Assembly: GCF_902726545.1 (NCBI RefSeq)
Contig: NZ_CACVAD010000036.1
Span: 1 to 48,100, forward strand
Direction of reading: 5' to 3'
DNA length: 48,100 nt
Origin: Yersinia artesiana
Lineage (GTDB): Bacteria > Pseudomonadota > Gammaproteobacteria > Enterobacterales > Enterobacteriaceae
In this document: piece after piece, positions 9,143 to 20,409 of the stretch
How positions within the stretch are numbered: the first letter of the stretch is position 1
How the letters are laid out: every line of letters begins with the position of its first letter
The notes under the pieces: model-generated
What the model was told of the DNA's origin: nothing
The model's database searches: none
The model's input: only the letters and a program-made list of their open reading frames with translations
Translations under genes and position numbers: made by a program

Positions 9143-10429
9143 CTATTTCGCCGCCAGCTTGGCCAGCATCGAACGGGTCACTAACACCACCCCGCCCTCA
9201 GAGCGATAAAAACGCTTGCTGTCTTCTTCGGCGTTTTCGCCAATAACCGTCCCCTCCGGTATATGACAGGCGCGGTCAATTATGCAGCGACGCAGGCGGC
9301 ACGAGCGGCCCACATTGACATCCGGCAGCAGCAATGTGGAATCAATGGTGCAAAATGAGTTCACCCGCACCCGAGGGAATAGCACCGAATGCACCACCAC
9401 CGAACCGGAAACAATACAGCCACCGGAGACCAACGAGTTCATGGTCATACCGTGGCTACCGGAGCGGTCCTGCACAAACTTGGCAGGCGGCAGCGGCTCC
9501 ATATGTGTCCGAATCGGCCAATCGCGGTCATACATATCCAGCTCTGGCGTCACCGATGCCAGGTCGAGGTTGGCGCGCCAGTAGGCATCCAGCGTCCCAA
9601 CGTCACGCCAGTAAGGCGGCAGTTCAGCATTAGAAGTCACACAGGAAAGGTCGAATGGATGTGCCCAGGCCACTCTTTGTTCGGTTAATTTTGGGATGAT
9701 ATCTTTACCAAAATCATGGCTGGAGCCGGGGGTTTTCTGATCTTCTTCTAATAATTTAAACAGATAATCAGTATTGAAAATGTAGATACCCATGCTGGCG
9801 AGGGCCATATCCGGGCGGCCAGGCATCGCAGGTGGGTTAGCCGGTTTTTCATAGAAAGCGGTTATCTGATAATCCTCGGCAACCTCCATGACACCAAATT
9901 CAGTGGCCTCGGTAATGGGGACGGGAATACACGCCACAGTACACTCAGCCCCTTTCTCAGCGTGGTCGAGCAGCATGCGGGAATAATCCATCTTGTAAAT
10001 ATGGTCACCCGCCAGAATGACGATATGTTCCGCTTTGTAGCGACGGATAATATCCAGATTCTGGTAAACCGCATCTGCGGTGCCTTTGTACCACTGCTCA
10101 GTGCTCAGGCGCTGTTGGGCTGGCAATAAATCGACAAATTCGTTCATTTCCTCATTGAGGAATGACCAACCCCGTTGAATATGCTGAACCAAGCTATGTG
10201 ACTGATATTGCGTTATCACGCCGATACGCCGGATACCCGAATTCAGACAGTTGGAAAGGGCAAAATCAATAATACGAAACTTGCCGCCAAAATGAACTGC
10301 GGGTTTAGCACGGGTCGCCGTTAAATCTTTCAGCCGCGAACCACGGCCACCCGCCAGAATCAGCGCGACAGATTTATTCGGTAATAATCGAGCTAACATC
10401 AGTGGGTCTTTGTTCTCAAACTTAACCAT
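9143..10429 (-). CDS. glgC: Glucose-1-phosphate adenylyltransferase GlgC
   Basis: GlgC makes ADP-glucose from ATP and glucose 1-phosphate, the committed and allosterically controlled step of glycogen synthesis. The 428-residue protein has the nucleotidyltransferase signature [15 protein letters not shown] at about residues 24-38, the substrate region FYEKPANPP, and a C-terminal left-handed beta-helix with hexapeptide repeats ([15 protein letters not shown] onwards). The length is close to E. coli GlgC (431). AAGGAGTCTTC precedes the ATG. The gene lies 9 bp after glgX, which shows tight operon coupling. The 3' side is followed by the 127-bp repeat before glgA. Confidence 0.97.
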   Translation of the reverse strand: MVKFENKDPLMLARLLPNKSVALILAGGRGSRLKDLTATRAKPAVHFGGKFRIIDFALSNCLNSGIRRIGVITQYQSHSLVQHIQRGWSFLNEEMNEFVDLLPAQQRLSTEQWYKGTADAVYQNLDIIRRYKAEHIVILAGDHIYKMDYSRMLLDHAEKGAECTVACIPVPITEATEFGVMEVAEDYQITAFYEKPANPPAMPGRPDMALASMGIYIFNTDYLFKLLEEDQKTPGSSHDFGKDIIPKLTEQRVAWAHPFDLSCVTSNAELPPYWRDVGTLDAYWRANLDLASVTPELDMYDRDWPIRTHMEPLPPAKFVQDRSGSHGMTMNSLVSGGCIVSGSVVVHSVLFPRVRVNSFCTIDSTLLLPDVNVGRSCRLRRCIIDRACHIPEGTVIGENAEEDSKRFYRSEGGVVLVTRSMLAKLAAK

Positions 10430-10438
10430 GAAGACTCC

Positions 10439-12427
10439 TTAAAATTTCTGTGTGAGCACGCAAACGGTATGTGCAGACCCATTCCATACGGTTAATGGTT
10501 CCGTATGCTCTGACGGCTCAAAAGGAGGAATCACCACCCATTCCCCCACAGGTAAATGCATTTCACACGCTTGATCAGTGGCATTAATCACCACCAGCCA
10601 GCGCTGAGATAACCGTATTTGTAGTTGTTTCTGGCAACCCTGCTCCCAAGCCCCATCACTCAGCACTTGCCCCTGACTATCCAGCCATTGCACATTGCCA
10701 TCGCCGTCTTCCCACCATGAATCTTGAATCAGAGCCGGAATCTGCTGGCGTAATCGAATAAGTTCGGCAGTAAATGCCGTTAATTCTCGATCTGCGCTTC
10801 CCCAATCGAGCCAGGTGAGAATGTTGTTCTGACAATACGCATTGTTGTTGCCTTGCTGACTATGGCCGTGCTCATCGCCAGCCAGCAACATCGGTGTTCC
10901 CTGTGAAAGCAGCAAGGTGGTCAGCAATGCGCGCTGGCACGCTTTGCGCCGTTGCCAGATAGCCTCATCCGCCACCAAACCTTCACTACCAAAATTATTG
11001 CTCAGATTGTTATCACTGCCATCACGGTTTTCTTCTCCGTTGATTTGGTTGTGTTTTTGGTTAAAACACAGCAAATCTTGCAGGGTAAAACCATCATGGG
11101 CGGTGATTTGATTGATACTGGCGGAAGGCAAACGCTCCCGATGTTTGAATAAATTGCTGGATGCTGCAAAGTGCTGGGCGAATTGCCCCAAAGGTAAATC
11201 GCCGCGTAACCAGAAGCGGCGCATGGCATCGCGATATTGGTCATTCCATTCACTAAAACCGGCCGGGAAGTTACCCAATTGATAACCCCCCAAGCCGATA
11301 TCCCAAGGCTCCGCAATCATCTTGCAACTACAGAGCTGTTTATCCGCCGCCAGTGCGGCAAACAAAGGGGCATGTTGGTCGAAAGCCGGTGAGCGCCCCA
11401 AAACCGTACCCAAATCAAAGCGGAAACCGTCAATGTGGCAGCTATCAACCCAGTAACGCAGGCAATCAAGCACCCACTGCATCACATAAGGTTGGCTAAG
11501 GTTCAATGTATTGCCACAACCGGTCATGTTGTCATATTCACCCTCAGGGGTGAGCCAGTAGTAGCTGGCATTGTCGATCCCACGCTGGCACAGAGTGGGG
11601 CCAAACACATCCAGCTCTGCGCTGTGGTTGAACACCACATCCAGAATCACTTCTATACCGGCTTTGTGCAGTGCTTTCACCGCATCACGTAGCTCTTGCA
11701 GCGGGGATATCCCCTCACGACCAGAAGCATAATCCGAGTCAACTGCATAGGGTGCGAGTACGTTATAACCCCAGTAATTACTCAGCCCCATCTTCTGCAA
11801 ACGTGGCTCATCGATATGGAATTGCACCGGCAACAACTCCAACGTCGTTATACCCAGCTTTTTCAGGTATTGAATCATGGCGGGATGAGCCAAACCGGCG
11901 TACGTGCCACGCAGATCTGCCGGAATATCCGGGTGTAATTGAGTTAAGCCGCGGACATGAGCTTCATAAATGACGGTATTGCCCCAAGGAATGGTTGGTC
12001 GGCGATCCCCCTGCCAATCATATTCTTCATGAACCACAATACACTTTGGAGCTACAGCAGCACTGTCGCGAGAGTCGGGCTGACTCACCCCACCTTGTAA
12101 GCTGAGGTCATCACCCACTTTACCATCCAGCGCACGAGCACAAGGGTCTATCAATAGCTTGTGGGGATTAAAACGGTGGCCTTGTTGCGGGTTAAATGGC
12201 CCACTGGCACGGTAACCATAACGCTGCCCCGGCTTTCCGCCGGGGAGATAACCATGCCAGATATCCCCACTGCGGGCCGGTAACGGTATCCGCAGCTCCT
12301 GGTTATTATCATCGAACAGGCACAATTCAACCTGTTCTGCATGGGCCGAAAACAGAGTGAAATTGATCCCAGAGCCATCAAAATGAGCACCCATTGGTGT
12401 CGGGGAGCCACTCGTCAGCGTCGTCAT
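10439..12427 (-). CDS. glgX: Glycogen debranching enzyme GlgX (GH13)
   Basis: GlgX hydrolyses the alpha-1,6 links of the short limit branches left by GlgP. The 662-residue protein has an N-terminal CBM48-like domain ([20 protein letters not shown], split), the GH13 conserved region DVVFNHSAE, the nucleophile region DGFRFDLG, the acid/base glutamate in MIAEPWDIG and the third aspartate region in [11 protein letters not shown]. The [17 protein letters not shown] stretch is typical for isoamylase-type enzymes. It starts one base after the glgB stop and ends 9 bp before glgC. Confidence 0.96.
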   Translation of the reverse strand: MTTLTSGSPTPMGAHFDGSGINFTLFSAHAEQVELCLFDDNNQELRIPLPARSGDIWHGYLPGGKPGQRYGYRASGPFNPQQGHRFNPHKLLIDPCARALDGKVGDDLSLQGGVSQPDSRDSAAVAPKCIVVHEEYDWQGDRRPTIPWGNTVIYEAHVRGLTQLHPDIPADLRGTYAGLAHPAMIQYLKKLGITTLELLPVQFHIDEPRLQKMGLSNYWGYNVLAPYAVDSDYASGREGISPLQELRDAVKALHKAGIEVILDVVFNHSAELDVFGPTLCQRGIDNASYYWLTPEGEYDNMTGCGNTLNLSQPYVMQWVLDCLRYWVDSCHIDGFRFDLGTVLGRSPAFDQHAPLFAALAADKQLCSCKMIAEPWDIGLGGYQLGNFPAGFSEWNDQYRDAMRRFWLRGDLPLGQFAQHFAASSNLFKHRERLPSASINQITAHDGFTLQDLLCFNQKHNQINGEENRDGSDNNLSNNFGSEGLVADEAIWQRRKACQRALLTTLLLSQGTPMLLAGDEHGHSQQGNNNAYCQNNILTWLDWGSADRELTAFTAELIRLRQQIPALIQDSWWEDGDGNVQWLDSQGQVLSDGAWEQGCQKQLQIRLSQRWLVVINATDQACEMHLPVGEWVVIPPFEPSEHTEPLTVWNGSAHTVCVLTQKF

Positions 12428-12428
12428 C

Positions 12429-14612
12429 CTACCCCTCCCGCGCCAGATAAATGGTCGACAACGGCGGGAGAGTTAGCAGCAAAGAGTGACTGTGATTATG
12501 GCTGCTAACCTGGTGGCTATGAATACCGCCCTGATTACCCATATTGCTGCCGCGATAGAACGCTGAATCAGAGTTCAACACTTCACGATAATGCCCACTC
12601 TGCGGGACACCTACGCGGTAGTTATAACGTGGTACTGGCGTAAAATTACTAATGACAATCAATTCGTTACCATCAGCATCACGGCGCAGGAACGCAAATA
12701 CCGAGTTTTCATGATCATCCACCACCAGCCACTCAAAGCCATCCGGTTGGTAATCCAACTCATAAAGTGGCGCATGCTGTTGATAACAATGGTTAAGGTC
12801 GCGAACCCAACGCTGCACACCCTTATGCCAACCATTCTCGTCATCCAGCAAATGCCAGTCCAAACTGGTATCAAAATTCCACTCACGCCCTTGGGCGAAT
12901 TCACATCCCATAAACAGTAATTTTTTGCCCGGATGCGCCCACATAAACCCATAATAAGCCCGCAAGTTGGCGAATTTCTGCCATGCATCACCTGGCATAC
13001 GATCAAGGATTGAACGTTTGCCATGCACCACTTCATCGTGAGAGATCGGTAAAATAAAGTTCTCGGTATAGGCGTATAACATACCGAAAGTCATTAGATT
13101 ATGATGGTATTTGCGGTGAACAGGGTCACATTGCATGTAATTGAGCGTGTCATGCATCCAGCCCATATTCCACTTGTAGTTAAAGCCCAATCCACCCGCA
13201 TCAGGAGGTAATGTCACCCCTGGGAAGTCAGTGGACTCCTCAGCCATAGTGACACCGCCGGAGCGCTCAACACCGATGGTATGGTTGGTGTAACGCAGAA
13301 AGGCTATCGCCTCCAGATTTTCGCGCCCGCCGTAATAATTGGGCACCCATTGCCCTTCGGCACGGCTGTAATCGCGGTAAATCATTGAAGCAACAGCATC
13401 AATACGTAATGCATCGATGCCAAAACGCTCCATCCAGTAGAACGCATTTCCCGCTAAATAGTTGCGAACTTCATTGCGACCATAGTTATAAATCAGGGTA
13501 TTCCAGTCTTGATGGTAGCCTTCACGCGGATCGGCATATTCATATAGGGCGGTGCCATCGAACGTCGATAACCCATGCTCATCACTGGGGAAATGACCCG
13601 GAACCCAGTCAAGAATGACGTTAATCCCTGCCTCATGGAATTTGGCGACAAAATCTTTGAAATCTTGTGGTGTACCAAACCGGCGAGTCGGTGCGTATAA
13701 CCCCAGCGGTTGATAGCCCCAACTGCCATCAAACGGATGCTCATTAATGGGCAATAATTCCACATGGGTGAATCCCATGTATTTGACGTACTCGACCAGT
13801 TGATCGGCTAATTCACCATAACTGAGCCAAAAGTTATTGTCGGTATGGCGTCGCCACGAACCAAGATGGACTTCATAAATAGAAATAGGTGAACGCAAGT
13901 CATTGGCTTTTTGTCGGGCGGGAGTATTTTCGACCACATCGGGTAACGGGCTAACCAATGAAGCTGTTTCTGGCCGCATCTGGGCTTTAAAGGCGTAGGG
14001 ATCGGCTTTTAACCGCACCTGACCGTGGCAATCAATTATCTCAAACTTATACAACTGCCCCGCTTGCACGCCGGGCAGGAATAGCTCCCAAATACCATTT
14101 TCTCGCCGTAACCGCATAGGATGGCGGCGACCATCCCAAAAGTTAAATTCCCCCACCACAGAAACACGTTGAGCATTCGGCGCCCAAACCGCAAAACTGA
14201 CCCCCGGCACGCCATCCAGACTCATCAAATGCGCGCCTAAGCGTTCATAAGGGCGTAAATGAGTCCCTTCGGCCAGTAACCAGGTATCGATATCCTGTAA
14301 TAATGTGCCGAAACGGTAGGGATCTTCGATGATTTGTGTACTTTCTTGCCACGTAACGGCTAACTGATAACGGAAAGGTTTTTTACGGCGAGGAATTTTG
14401 GCGATGAAGAAACCACGCGGATCTTCACTCTTTAATTGAACAATATTACGCCCGCTTTCTGTGTCAACCAACCACACCTCTTTGGCATCCGGCAACAACG
14501 CACATACCTGTAATCCCCGCTCAGTTTGGTGCATACCCAAAACGGAAAAAGGATCGGCATAATGGCCGGAAATAATTTGATTAATCACCTTACGGTCGGG
14601 AAGTACTGGCAT
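12429..14612 (-). CDS. glgB: 1,4-alpha-glucan branching enzyme GlgB (GH13)
   Basis: GlgB transfers chain segments to make alpha-1,6 branches in glycogen. The 727-residue protein has two N-terminal CBM48-type modules (about residues 1-220; [21 protein letters not shown] begins in the second), then the GH13 barrel with the nucleophile in [13 protein letters not shown], the acid/base glutamate in [12 protein letters not shown] and the third aspartate in [13 protein letters not shown]. The length matches E. coli GlgB (728). It is the first gene of the glg operon; CTTCCT on the forward strand, complement of an AGGAAG SD, lies just before its ATG. Confidence 0.97.
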   Translation of the reverse strand: MPVLPDRKVINQIISGHYADPFSVLGMHQTERGLQVCALLPDAKEVWLVDTESGRNIVQLKSEDPRGFFIAKIPRRKKPFRYQLAVTWQESTQIIEDPYRFGTLLQDIDTWLLAEGTHLRPYERLGAHLMSLDGVPGVSFAVWAPNAQRVSVVGEFNFWDGRRHPMRLRRENGIWELFLPGVQAGQLYKFEIIDCHGQVRLKADPYAFKAQMRPETASLVSPLPDVVENTPARQKANDLRSPISIYEVHLGSWRRHTDNNFWLSYGELADQLVEYVKYMGFTHVELLPINEHPFDGSWGYQPLGLYAPTRRFGTPQDFKDFVAKFHEAGINVILDWVPGHFPSDEHGLSTFDGTALYEYADPREGYHQDWNTLIYNYGRNEVRNYLAGNAFYWMERFGIDALRIDAVASMIYRDYSRAEGQWVPNYYGGRENLEAIAFLRYTNHTIGVERSGGVTMAEESTDFPGVTLPPDAGGLGFNYKWNMGWMHDTLNYMQCDPVHRKYHHNLMTFGMLYAYTENFILPISHDEVVHGKRSILDRMPGDAWQKFANLRAYYGFMWAHPGKKLLFMGCEFAQGREWNFDTSLDWHLLDDENGWHKGVQRWVRDLNHCYQQHAPLYELDYQPDGFEWLVVDDHENSVFAFLRRDADGNELIVISNFTPVPRYNYRVGVPQSGHYREVLNSDSAFYRGSNMGNQGGIHSHQVSSHNHSHSLLLTLPPLSTIYLAREG

Positions 14613-15107
14613 ATCTTCTTCCTTTGATTAATAGCATGATTTTATAAAGAAATTTGAAAAATACAGTCAAAAATCTGCACGGTAATCATGCAATCCATTT
14701 AATGTATTAGGCATGATCAAGGTCAATAAACAGACTTAATGCCTTAATCCGTTGTTCTGAGAATAGCGCCCAGCCATCAAATTTTTCTCACCCAAACAAT
14801 AAGCATAGTCAATGAGTGCTAAAAAAATCGGCTTATGATTAATGAAATTTTTTCTCACGCAAATAAGTGAAAAAAAAGGAGGTTAAGCTGTGCATGAGGC
14901 AGATGCGTGATGTAAATGCCGTAATGAGTCAGATAAAAATAATGTGATAGTCGACAGGTGAAATGTGCAAAACAACAAGCTGATACGATTTTTGGCCCCA
15001 TAGGGCTTTTTTGTTAAAACAAGGGGCGGGCTAACATCTCGGTCGAGGAATCTGGCTACAATAGCGGCAGCAATAAATAATCGTAGCAATAACAATGGTC
15101 ATCCAAC
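14613..15107. other. Divergent regulatory region between glgB and btsS, with candidate 17-codon ORF
   Basis: The 495 bp hold no clear gene. A near-perfect Shine-Dalgarno AAGGAGG at 14876-14882 has no long frame behind it. It is followed by a GTG (14890) that opens six codons, and by an ATG at 14894 that opens a 17-codon frame ending at 14947 (MRQMRDVNAVMSQIKIM). A small hairpin GCCC-CATA-GGGC followed by six T lies at about 14994-15011. The arrangement SD, short frame, hairpin with T-run, then btsS could be a leader, but no conservation data are at hand. The glgB side is AT-rich and must carry the glg promoter. Confidence 0.35.
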
Positions 15108-16805
15108 ATGGGCGTTAGCCAGGTCGAACTGATTTTTTCCCTTTTACAACAGATGTGTGTCTATCTGGTCATCGCCTATCTGTTGAGTAAAACACCGCTA
15201 TTTATCCCCTTAATGCAGGTTACCATTAGGTTGCCCCATAAACTGGTGTGCTACCTCACGTTTTCCATGTTTTGCATCATGGGAACCTATTTTGGTTTGC
15301 ATATTGATGACTCCATCGCCAATACCCGCGCTATCGGTGCCGTATTGGGTGGCGTACTGGGGGGGCCATCAGTTGGTTTTCTGGTAGGGCTAACCGGCGG
15401 CTTACATCGCTACTCCATGGGAGGAATGACCGCCACCGCCTGCATGTTATCTACCATCACCGAAGGGTTGTTAGGCGGGCTGCTGCATAGCTATCTGATC
15501 CGCAAAAATCGTCTTGATTTGTTGTTCCAGCCGCTGGTTGTTGCTGCTATTACCTTGGTGGCCGAAGTCCTGCAAATGTTGATTATTCTGACAGTGGCGC
15601 GCCCCTTCCACGAAGCGGTCGAATTGGTTGAGAACATTGCCTTACCGATGATGATAACCAACACCATCGGTGCCGCGATGTTTATGCGTATCTTATTGGA
15701 CAGGCGGGCTATTTTCGAAAAATACACCACCGCATTCTCAGCCAAAGCGCTACAAATTGCCGCACGAGCGGAAGGGTTATTACGTCACGGTTTTGATCAG
15801 CAAAACAGCATGCGAGTGGCGCGCATTTTGTATGAAGAACTGGGGGTGGGCGCGGTAGCAATCACTGACCGTGAAAAGCTATTGGCCTTTATTGGCACCG
15901 GTTCAGACCATCATAAAGTGGGAGGAGCCATTACTTCCGACCATACCCACCGGGCGATTGAGCTGAATCAGGTGGTCTACGCCGACGGCAACGCCGTACC
16001 CTATACCTGTTCAATTTCACCGACCTGTAAGCTAGGTTCTACCTTGGTTATCCCGTTGCGTGGTGAAGAGCATCGGGTGATTGGCAGCATCAAACTGTAT
16101 GAGCCAAAAAGTAAGCTATTTTCCAGTATTAACCGCACATTAGGTGAAGGCATTGCTCACCTGCTATCGGCCCAAATTCTGGCCGGTGAGTTTGAGCAGC
16201 AAAAACAGATGCTGGCACAATCCGAAATCAAACTGCTTCACGCGCAAGTGAATCCCCACTTCCTGTTTAACGCGCTCAATACTCTGTCGGTGGTGATCCG
16301 GCGCAATCCAGACCATGCCCGTAAACTGGTGCTGTCTCTGTCGACATTCTTCCGCAAAAACCTCAAACGCAGTCATGATGTGGTCACACTGAGTGATGAA
16401 ATTGAACATGTAAATGCTTATCTGGAAATAGAAAAAGCGCGGTTTGCAGATCGCCTGAGTGTTGAAATTTCATTACCAGATGAGTTGATGGAGGCGCGTT
16501 TACCGGCATTTTCGCTCCAACCGGTGGTAGAAAATGCCATCAAACACGGTATTTCACAGATGTTCAGCAATGGTCGTATCACCTTGCACGGCAAGTTGGA
16601 TGATCATGTTCTGGTGCTGGAAGTCGAGGATAATGCCGGATTGTATCAACCGCGGCCAAATGGTGATGGGCTGGGTATGAACCTTGTGGATCGGCGGATT
16701 AAAGTACGTTATGGCAGTGAATACGGTGTAACCGTAATAAATAAAGCTGAGGAATTCACCCGTATCATCATTAAACTACCGTTTATCACCGCAAGTGAGA
16801 ACTAA
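15108..16805 (+). CDS. btsS: BtsS-type (YehU) sensor histidine kinase, LytS family
   Basis: In E. coli BtsS is the high-affinity pyruvate receptor of the BtsSR system that controls the pyruvate transporter BtsT. The 565-residue protein has the 5TM-LYT membrane module (about residues 8-200, with SKTPLFIPLMQVT and GGLHRYSMGGMTA as in E. coli BtsS), a GAF domain (about 215-355), and the LytS-type kinase core: NPHFLFN at 382-388 with the phospho-accepting His384, ENAIKHG at 475-481 and GLGMNLVDRR at 521-530. No btsR follows: the stop codon overlaps by 4 bp the stop of the convergent budR. The SD is weak. The match to YehU is much better than to the paralogue YpdA. Confidence 0.88.
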   Translation: MGVSQVELIFSLLQQMCVYLVIAYLLSKTPLFIPLMQVTIRLPHKLVCYLTFSMFCIMGTYFGLHIDDSIANTRAIGAVLGGVLGGPSVGFLVGLTGGLHRYSMGGMTATACMLSTITEGLLGGLLHSYLIRKNRLDLLFQPLVVAAITLVAEVLQMLIILTVARPFHEAVELVENIALPMMITNTIGAAMFMRILLDRRAIFEKYTTAFSAKALQIAARAEGLLRHGFDQQNSMRVARILYEELGVGAVAITDREKLLAFIGTGSDHHKVGGAITSDHTHRAIELNQVVYADGNAVPYTCSISPTCKLGSTLVIPLRGEEHRVIGSIKLYEPKSKLFSSINRTLGEGIAHLLSAQILAGEFEQQKQMLAQSEIKLLHAQVNPHFLFNALNTLSVVIRRNPDHARKLVLSLSTFFRKNLKRSHDVVTLSDEIEHVNAYLEIEKARFADRLSVEISLPDELMEARLPAFSLQPVVENAIKHGISQMFSNGRITLHGKLDDHVLVLEVEDNAGLYQPRPNGDGLGMNLVDRRIKVRYGSEYGVTVINKAEEFTRIIIKLPFITASEN

Positions 16806-17698
16806 CCGGCGGATAGCTTTTTGCGAGTCATGATATTCACCATATTAAGTACCGCTGCTGAATGTTCATGCCGCCGCCATGCCAAAGTAATCTTGGTTTT
16901 TAATAAGCTGTCATCAATCTCATGATAAGTGACATTATTTGCCTGAATAGTTGTGAGTGAACGGGGCACCAGAGTAAAACCAAAACCGGCAGAAACCATG
17001 CCAATCGCCGAGACCATCTGTGGCGATTGCTGCCCTAACTCGGGTTGAAACCCTGCGCGATAGCAAGCGGTGATAATGGCATCATATAATCCGGGGCCGA
17101 CCTCCCGTGGGAAAATAATCAGTTTTTCATGCTGTAGTGTGTGCAGATTGATTGTTGGCAAGCGGTGCAATGGGTGATTATGTGGTAGCACCAACAACAT
17201 ATCTTCCTCCACCAGCACCTTGCAGGTGAATTCATTACTGGCATCACAGGGTTGGCGAATAAAAGCCACATCAATATGTTCGTTATGCAAATCATTCATT
17301 AACACCGGCATGGTTTCTTCACTGGGCGACAAGATCACCTCTGGATATTTATCCCGATAAGCATGGAGCAGTTGTAAGACGATGGGCTGAAATGCGGTCG
17401 AGCTGGCAAAACCTACCCGCAGTTTGCCCGTTTCCCCCCGCGCAATACTTTTAGCCCGTTTTATCGCCTCATCCGTCAACGTCAATATATGACAAGCATC
17501 CTCATAGAACACCTTCCCCGCATTGGTCAATTCGACCCCTCGTGTCAAGCGGCGCAGTAGCGGTGTGCCTATTTCCTGCTCCAATTTTTGAATCTGTTGG
17601 CTCAATGGCGGTTGTGAAATACCCAGTGTTTCGGCTGCTCGGGTGAAGTGCCGGGCCGAAGCCACTGCCACAAAATAACGTAGATAACGTAATTCCAT
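16802..17698 (-). CDS. budR: LysR-family regulator of acetoin genes (BudR/AlsR type)
   Basis: LysR regulators of this type activate the acetoin genes in response to acetate and low pH. The 298-residue protein starts MELRYLRYFVAVASARHFT and has the winged helix-turn-helix (about residues 1-60, ISQPPLSQQIQKLEQEIG) and a periplasmic-binding-protein-like effector domain from about residue 90 (LRVGFASSTAF). It is divergent from budA with 107 bp between, the usual place for the gene's own operator. Its 3' end overlaps the btsS stop by 4 bp. The role is inferred from family likeness and position. Confidence 0.88.
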   Translation of the reverse strand: MELRYLRYFVAVASARHFTRAAETLGISQPPLSQQIQKLEQEIGTPLLRRLTRGVELTNAGKVFYEDACHILTLTDEAIKRAKSIARGETGKLRVGFASSTAFQPIVLQLLHAYRDKYPEVILSPSEETMPVLMNDLHNEHIDVAFIRQPCDASNEFTCKVLVEEDMLLVLPHNHPLHRLPTINLHTLQHEKLIIFPREVGPGLYDAIITACYRAGFQPELGQQSPQMVSAIGMVSAGFGFTLVPRSLTTIQANNVTYHEIDDSLLKTKITLAWRRHEHSAAVLNMVNIMTRKKLSAG

Positions 17699-17805
17699 AT
17701 ATTTTTGATATCGAAAAAGTGGGATTCCTATATTGGTACTTATGCTCTTTCGGCGTCAACCTTATATATAAATATAATTTATGTTACATAAGGGCGAGGA
17801 AGAAT

Positions 17806-18591
17806 ATGACTGAATCAATAGCATCACATTGCTCATGTGCTCAAGAGGTGGCAGAAAGCGTTATTGCCTATCAGAGCCAGCATCCTGAGTGCATTATTTA
17901 CCAGACATCACTGATGAGTGCGTTGATTGGCGGGGTTTACGAAGGCCAGGTTACGATGGCTGAGTTATTGAAACACGGCGATTTTGGATTAGGAACATTT
18001 AACAATCTTGATGGCGAACTCGTCGCATTAAACAGTAAAATTTATCAATTGCGATCCGATGGTAGCGCCCGCTCCGCCCAACCACAGCAGAAAACCCCCT
18101 TTGCCGTGATGACCTTTTTTCAACCGACTGAAAAACGCCAATTCGAACACAAAATGAGCCGAGAGCAGCTTCACAAGGTGATTAACGATGTTGCTGCAAC
18201 AGATAATCTGTTTTGCGCACTGCGCATTGAAGGCAAGTTCAGTCATGTTGAAACCCGCACCGTGCCGCGCCAGCAGCGCCCCTATAAACCCATGCTTGAA
18301 GCTATCGCCGAGCAACCCATCTTTGAGTTTGAGCATCAAAATGGCGTGATCATTGGTTTTCGCAGCCCAAACTATACCCAAGGCATTAATGTTGCCGGTT
18401 ATCACGAACATTTTATTACCAATGACCGCAGCGGCGGTGGTCACGTACTGGATTACCAACTGGAAAACGGCATTCTGACCTTTGGCACTGTCGCCAAATT
18501 GGTTATCGAGCTGCCGCAGGAACCTGATTTTCTTACAGCAAACCTTTCCCCACAAAATCTCAACAGTGCGATTTGTGCCGTAGAGAGTTAA
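17806..18591 (+). CDS. budA: Alpha-acetolactate decarboxylase BudA
   Basis: BudA decarboxylates alpha-acetolactate to acetoin, the second step of the neutral fermentation route from pyruvate. I chose the ATG at 17806 (261 residues), preceded by AGGGCGAGGA; the open frame extends upstream to 17719 without an SD. The motif [24 protein letters not shown] is the family N-terminal signature, read in two parts. The zinc ligands are His200, His202 and His213 in [17 protein letters not shown]. budB follows after 38 bp. Confidence 0.95.
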   Translation: MTESIASHCSCAQEVAESVIAYQSQHPECIIYQTSLMSALIGGVYEGQVTMAELLKHGDFGLGTFNNLDGELVALNSKIYQLRSDGSARSAQPQQKTPFAVMTFFQPTEKRQFEHKMSREQLHKVINDVAATDNLFCALRIEGKFSHVETRTVPRQQRPYKPMLEAIAEQPIFEFEHQNGVIIGFRSPNYTQGINVAGYHEHFITNDRSGGGHVLDYQLENGILTFGTVAKLVIELPQEPDFLTANLSPQNLNSAICAVES

Positions 18592-18629
18592 TCCGCAGCA
18601 CAGCAAGAATAGATAAAGGACAACATATC

Positions 18630-20309
18630 ATGATAAATGAACCCAATATTCTGACCTGGAAATGTGGCGCAGATCTGGTGGTTAATCACTTAGAACAGCA
18701 AGGTGTGAAGCAGGTATTTGGCATTCCGGGCGCTAAAATTGATCGGGTATTTGATTCACTGGAAGATTCCAGCATCAACACCGTTGTGGTGCGCCACGAA
18801 GCGAATGCCGCCTTTATGGCCGCAGCCGTTGGCCGACTGACCGGTAAAGCCGGTGTCGCGCTGGTCACCTCCGGGCCGGGCTGCGCCAATCTGGTTACCG
18901 GCCTTGCTACCGCGACCTCCGAAGGGGATCCGGTTGTCGCCTTGGGGGGTGCAGTAAAACGCTCCGATAGCCTGAAAATAACGCATCAAAGTATGGATAC
19001 CGTGAGCATCTTCCGCCCGATAACCAAATTTAGCGCAGAAGTGACGGCTTCTGCGGCACTTGGCGAAGTGCTGGGGAATGCCTTCAGAAGTGCTGAGTTT
19101 GGCAGACAGGGCGCCGCCTTTGTCAGCTTGCCACAAGATATTCTCAATAAACCCATCACCGGGCAGGCGCTAATTCATCAAGTTTGTCCACAAAGCGGTA
19201 GCGCACCACTCAATGAAATTATTGCTGTCGCTAAATTAGTTAATCAGGCGAAAAATCCTATCTTGTTACTGGGGTTAATGGCGAGTCAACCGGCCAACGC
19301 ACAAGCGATTCGGCGCTTACTTCATCACAGCAAAATACCGGTCACTAGCACCTATCAGGCCGCCGGTGTCGTTGACCAGGCACATTTCGACCATTTTGCT
19401 GGCCGGGTAGGGTTATTTAATAATCAGGCGGGCGATAAGCTACTGCAACAAGCTGATTTGATTATCACTATCGGTTATAGCCCGGTGGAGTATGACCCCA
19501 CACTATGGAACAACGGCCAGGCAACACTGATACATATCGATATTTTACCCGCCGAGATAGACGCAGCTTATCAGCCGGAAAAAGAGCTATTAGGTGATAT
19601 CGCCGCCACATTGGAGGCCCTCAATCAGCAGATACATGGCCCGGTAGTCTTAACCTCCCAAACACAGGCAATACTGGAAGATCGCTGTCGTCAACGGCGC
19701 GACCTGGCCAATCGTGCGGATAAAATGAGTGGTTTCGCCATCCATCCCCTGCGGCTGGTGCGAGCAATGCAGGATATAGTCAACAGTGATGTGACGCTTT
19801 GTGTCGATATGGGGAGCTTCCATATTTGGATTGCCCGCTATCTCTACAGCTTTCGTAGCCGGCAAATTTTAATGTCAAATGGTCAGCAGACCATGGGCGT
19901 CGCCCTGCCGTGGGCCATTGCGGCTGCACTGGTCAATCCGCAGCAAAAAGTGGTTTCTGTCTCTGGGGATGGGGGTTTTATGCAATCCAGCATGGAGTTG
20001 GAAACTGCGGTGCGGCTTAAAAGTAACCTGCTGCATATCATCTGGGTGGATAACGGTTATAACATGGTGGAAATTCAGGAGCAGAAGAAATACCGGCGCT
20101 CATCTGGTGTCAGTTTTGGCCCGATAGATTTTAAAATGTACGCGGAATCCTTTGGCGCAAAAGGCTTTGCTGTTGAATCTGCTGCTGAATTAACGATTAA
20201 ATTACATCAGGCTATGGATACTCAAGGCCCGACCGTCATCGCCATTCCGGTAGATTATTCGGATAACTACCGCTTGATGGAAGAACTGAATATCAGCCAG
20301 TTGTTGTAA
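18630..20309 (+). CDS. budB: Catabolic acetolactate synthase BudB
   Basis: BudB condenses two pyruvates to alpha-acetolactate with thiamine diphosphate. The start is the ATG at 18630, with AAAGGA ten bases upstream, which gives [10 protein letters not shown] and 559 residues, equal to Klebsiella BudB. An earlier in-frame ATG at 18573 lies within budA. Glu57 in [11 protein letters not shown] is the cofactor-activating glutamate, and the C-terminal [15 protein letters not shown] ... VDNGYN segment is the thiamine-diphosphate motif. It is a catabolic enzyme, with no regulatory subunit next to it. No budC (acetoin reductase) follows; a terminator does. Confidence 0.95.
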   Translation: MINEPNILTWKCGADLVVNHLEQQGVKQVFGIPGAKIDRVFDSLEDSSINTVVVRHEANAAFMAAAVGRLTGKAGVALVTSGPGCANLVTGLATATSEGDPVVALGGAVKRSDSLKITHQSMDTVSIFRPITKFSAEVTASAALGEVLGNAFRSAEFGRQGAAFVSLPQDILNKPITGQALIHQVCPQSGSAPLNEIIAVAKLVNQAKNPILLLGLMASQPANAQAIRRLLHHSKIPVTSTYQAAGVVDQAHFDHFAGRVGLFNNQAGDKLLQQADLIITIGYSPVEYDPTLWNNGQATLIHIDILPAEIDAAYQPEKELLGDIAATLEALNQQIHGPVVLTSQTQAILEDRCRQRRDLANRADKMSGFAIHPLRLVRAMQDIVNSDVTLCVDMGSFHIWIARYLYSFRSRQILMSNGQQTMGVALPWAIAAALVNPQQKVVSVSGDGGFMQSSMELETAVRLKSNLLHIIWVDNGYNMVEIQEQKKYRRSSGVSFGPIDFKMYAESFGAKGFAVESAAELTIKLHQAMDTQGPTVIAIPVDYSDNYRLMEELNISQLL

Positions 20310-20360
20310 TTGTGGCAGTCTTTATTAATGCGTTACCCCCAGCAAAAGTGCAGTAATAAA

Positions 20361-20389
20361 AAAGCCCTGACTATAAGATCAGGGCTTTT
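20361..20389. terminator. Bidirectional terminator between budB and asd
   Basis: The stem AAAGCCCTGA / TCAGGGCTTTT has A-runs on one side and T-runs on the other. It stands between two convergent genes, budB and asd. Confidence 0.9.
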
Positions 20390-20409
20390 CATCATGATTA
20401 GATATTAAA

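Noticed and set aside
14883-15095. Reverse 70-codon frame in the glgB-btsS spacer
   Set aside because: No SD at its start, no family likeness, and it lies in a promoter region.
15108-16805. Assignment of the histidine kinase as YpdA
   Set aside because: The N-terminal membrane module (SKTPLFIPLMQVT, HRYSMGGMTA) and the GAF region match YehU/BtsS much more closely.
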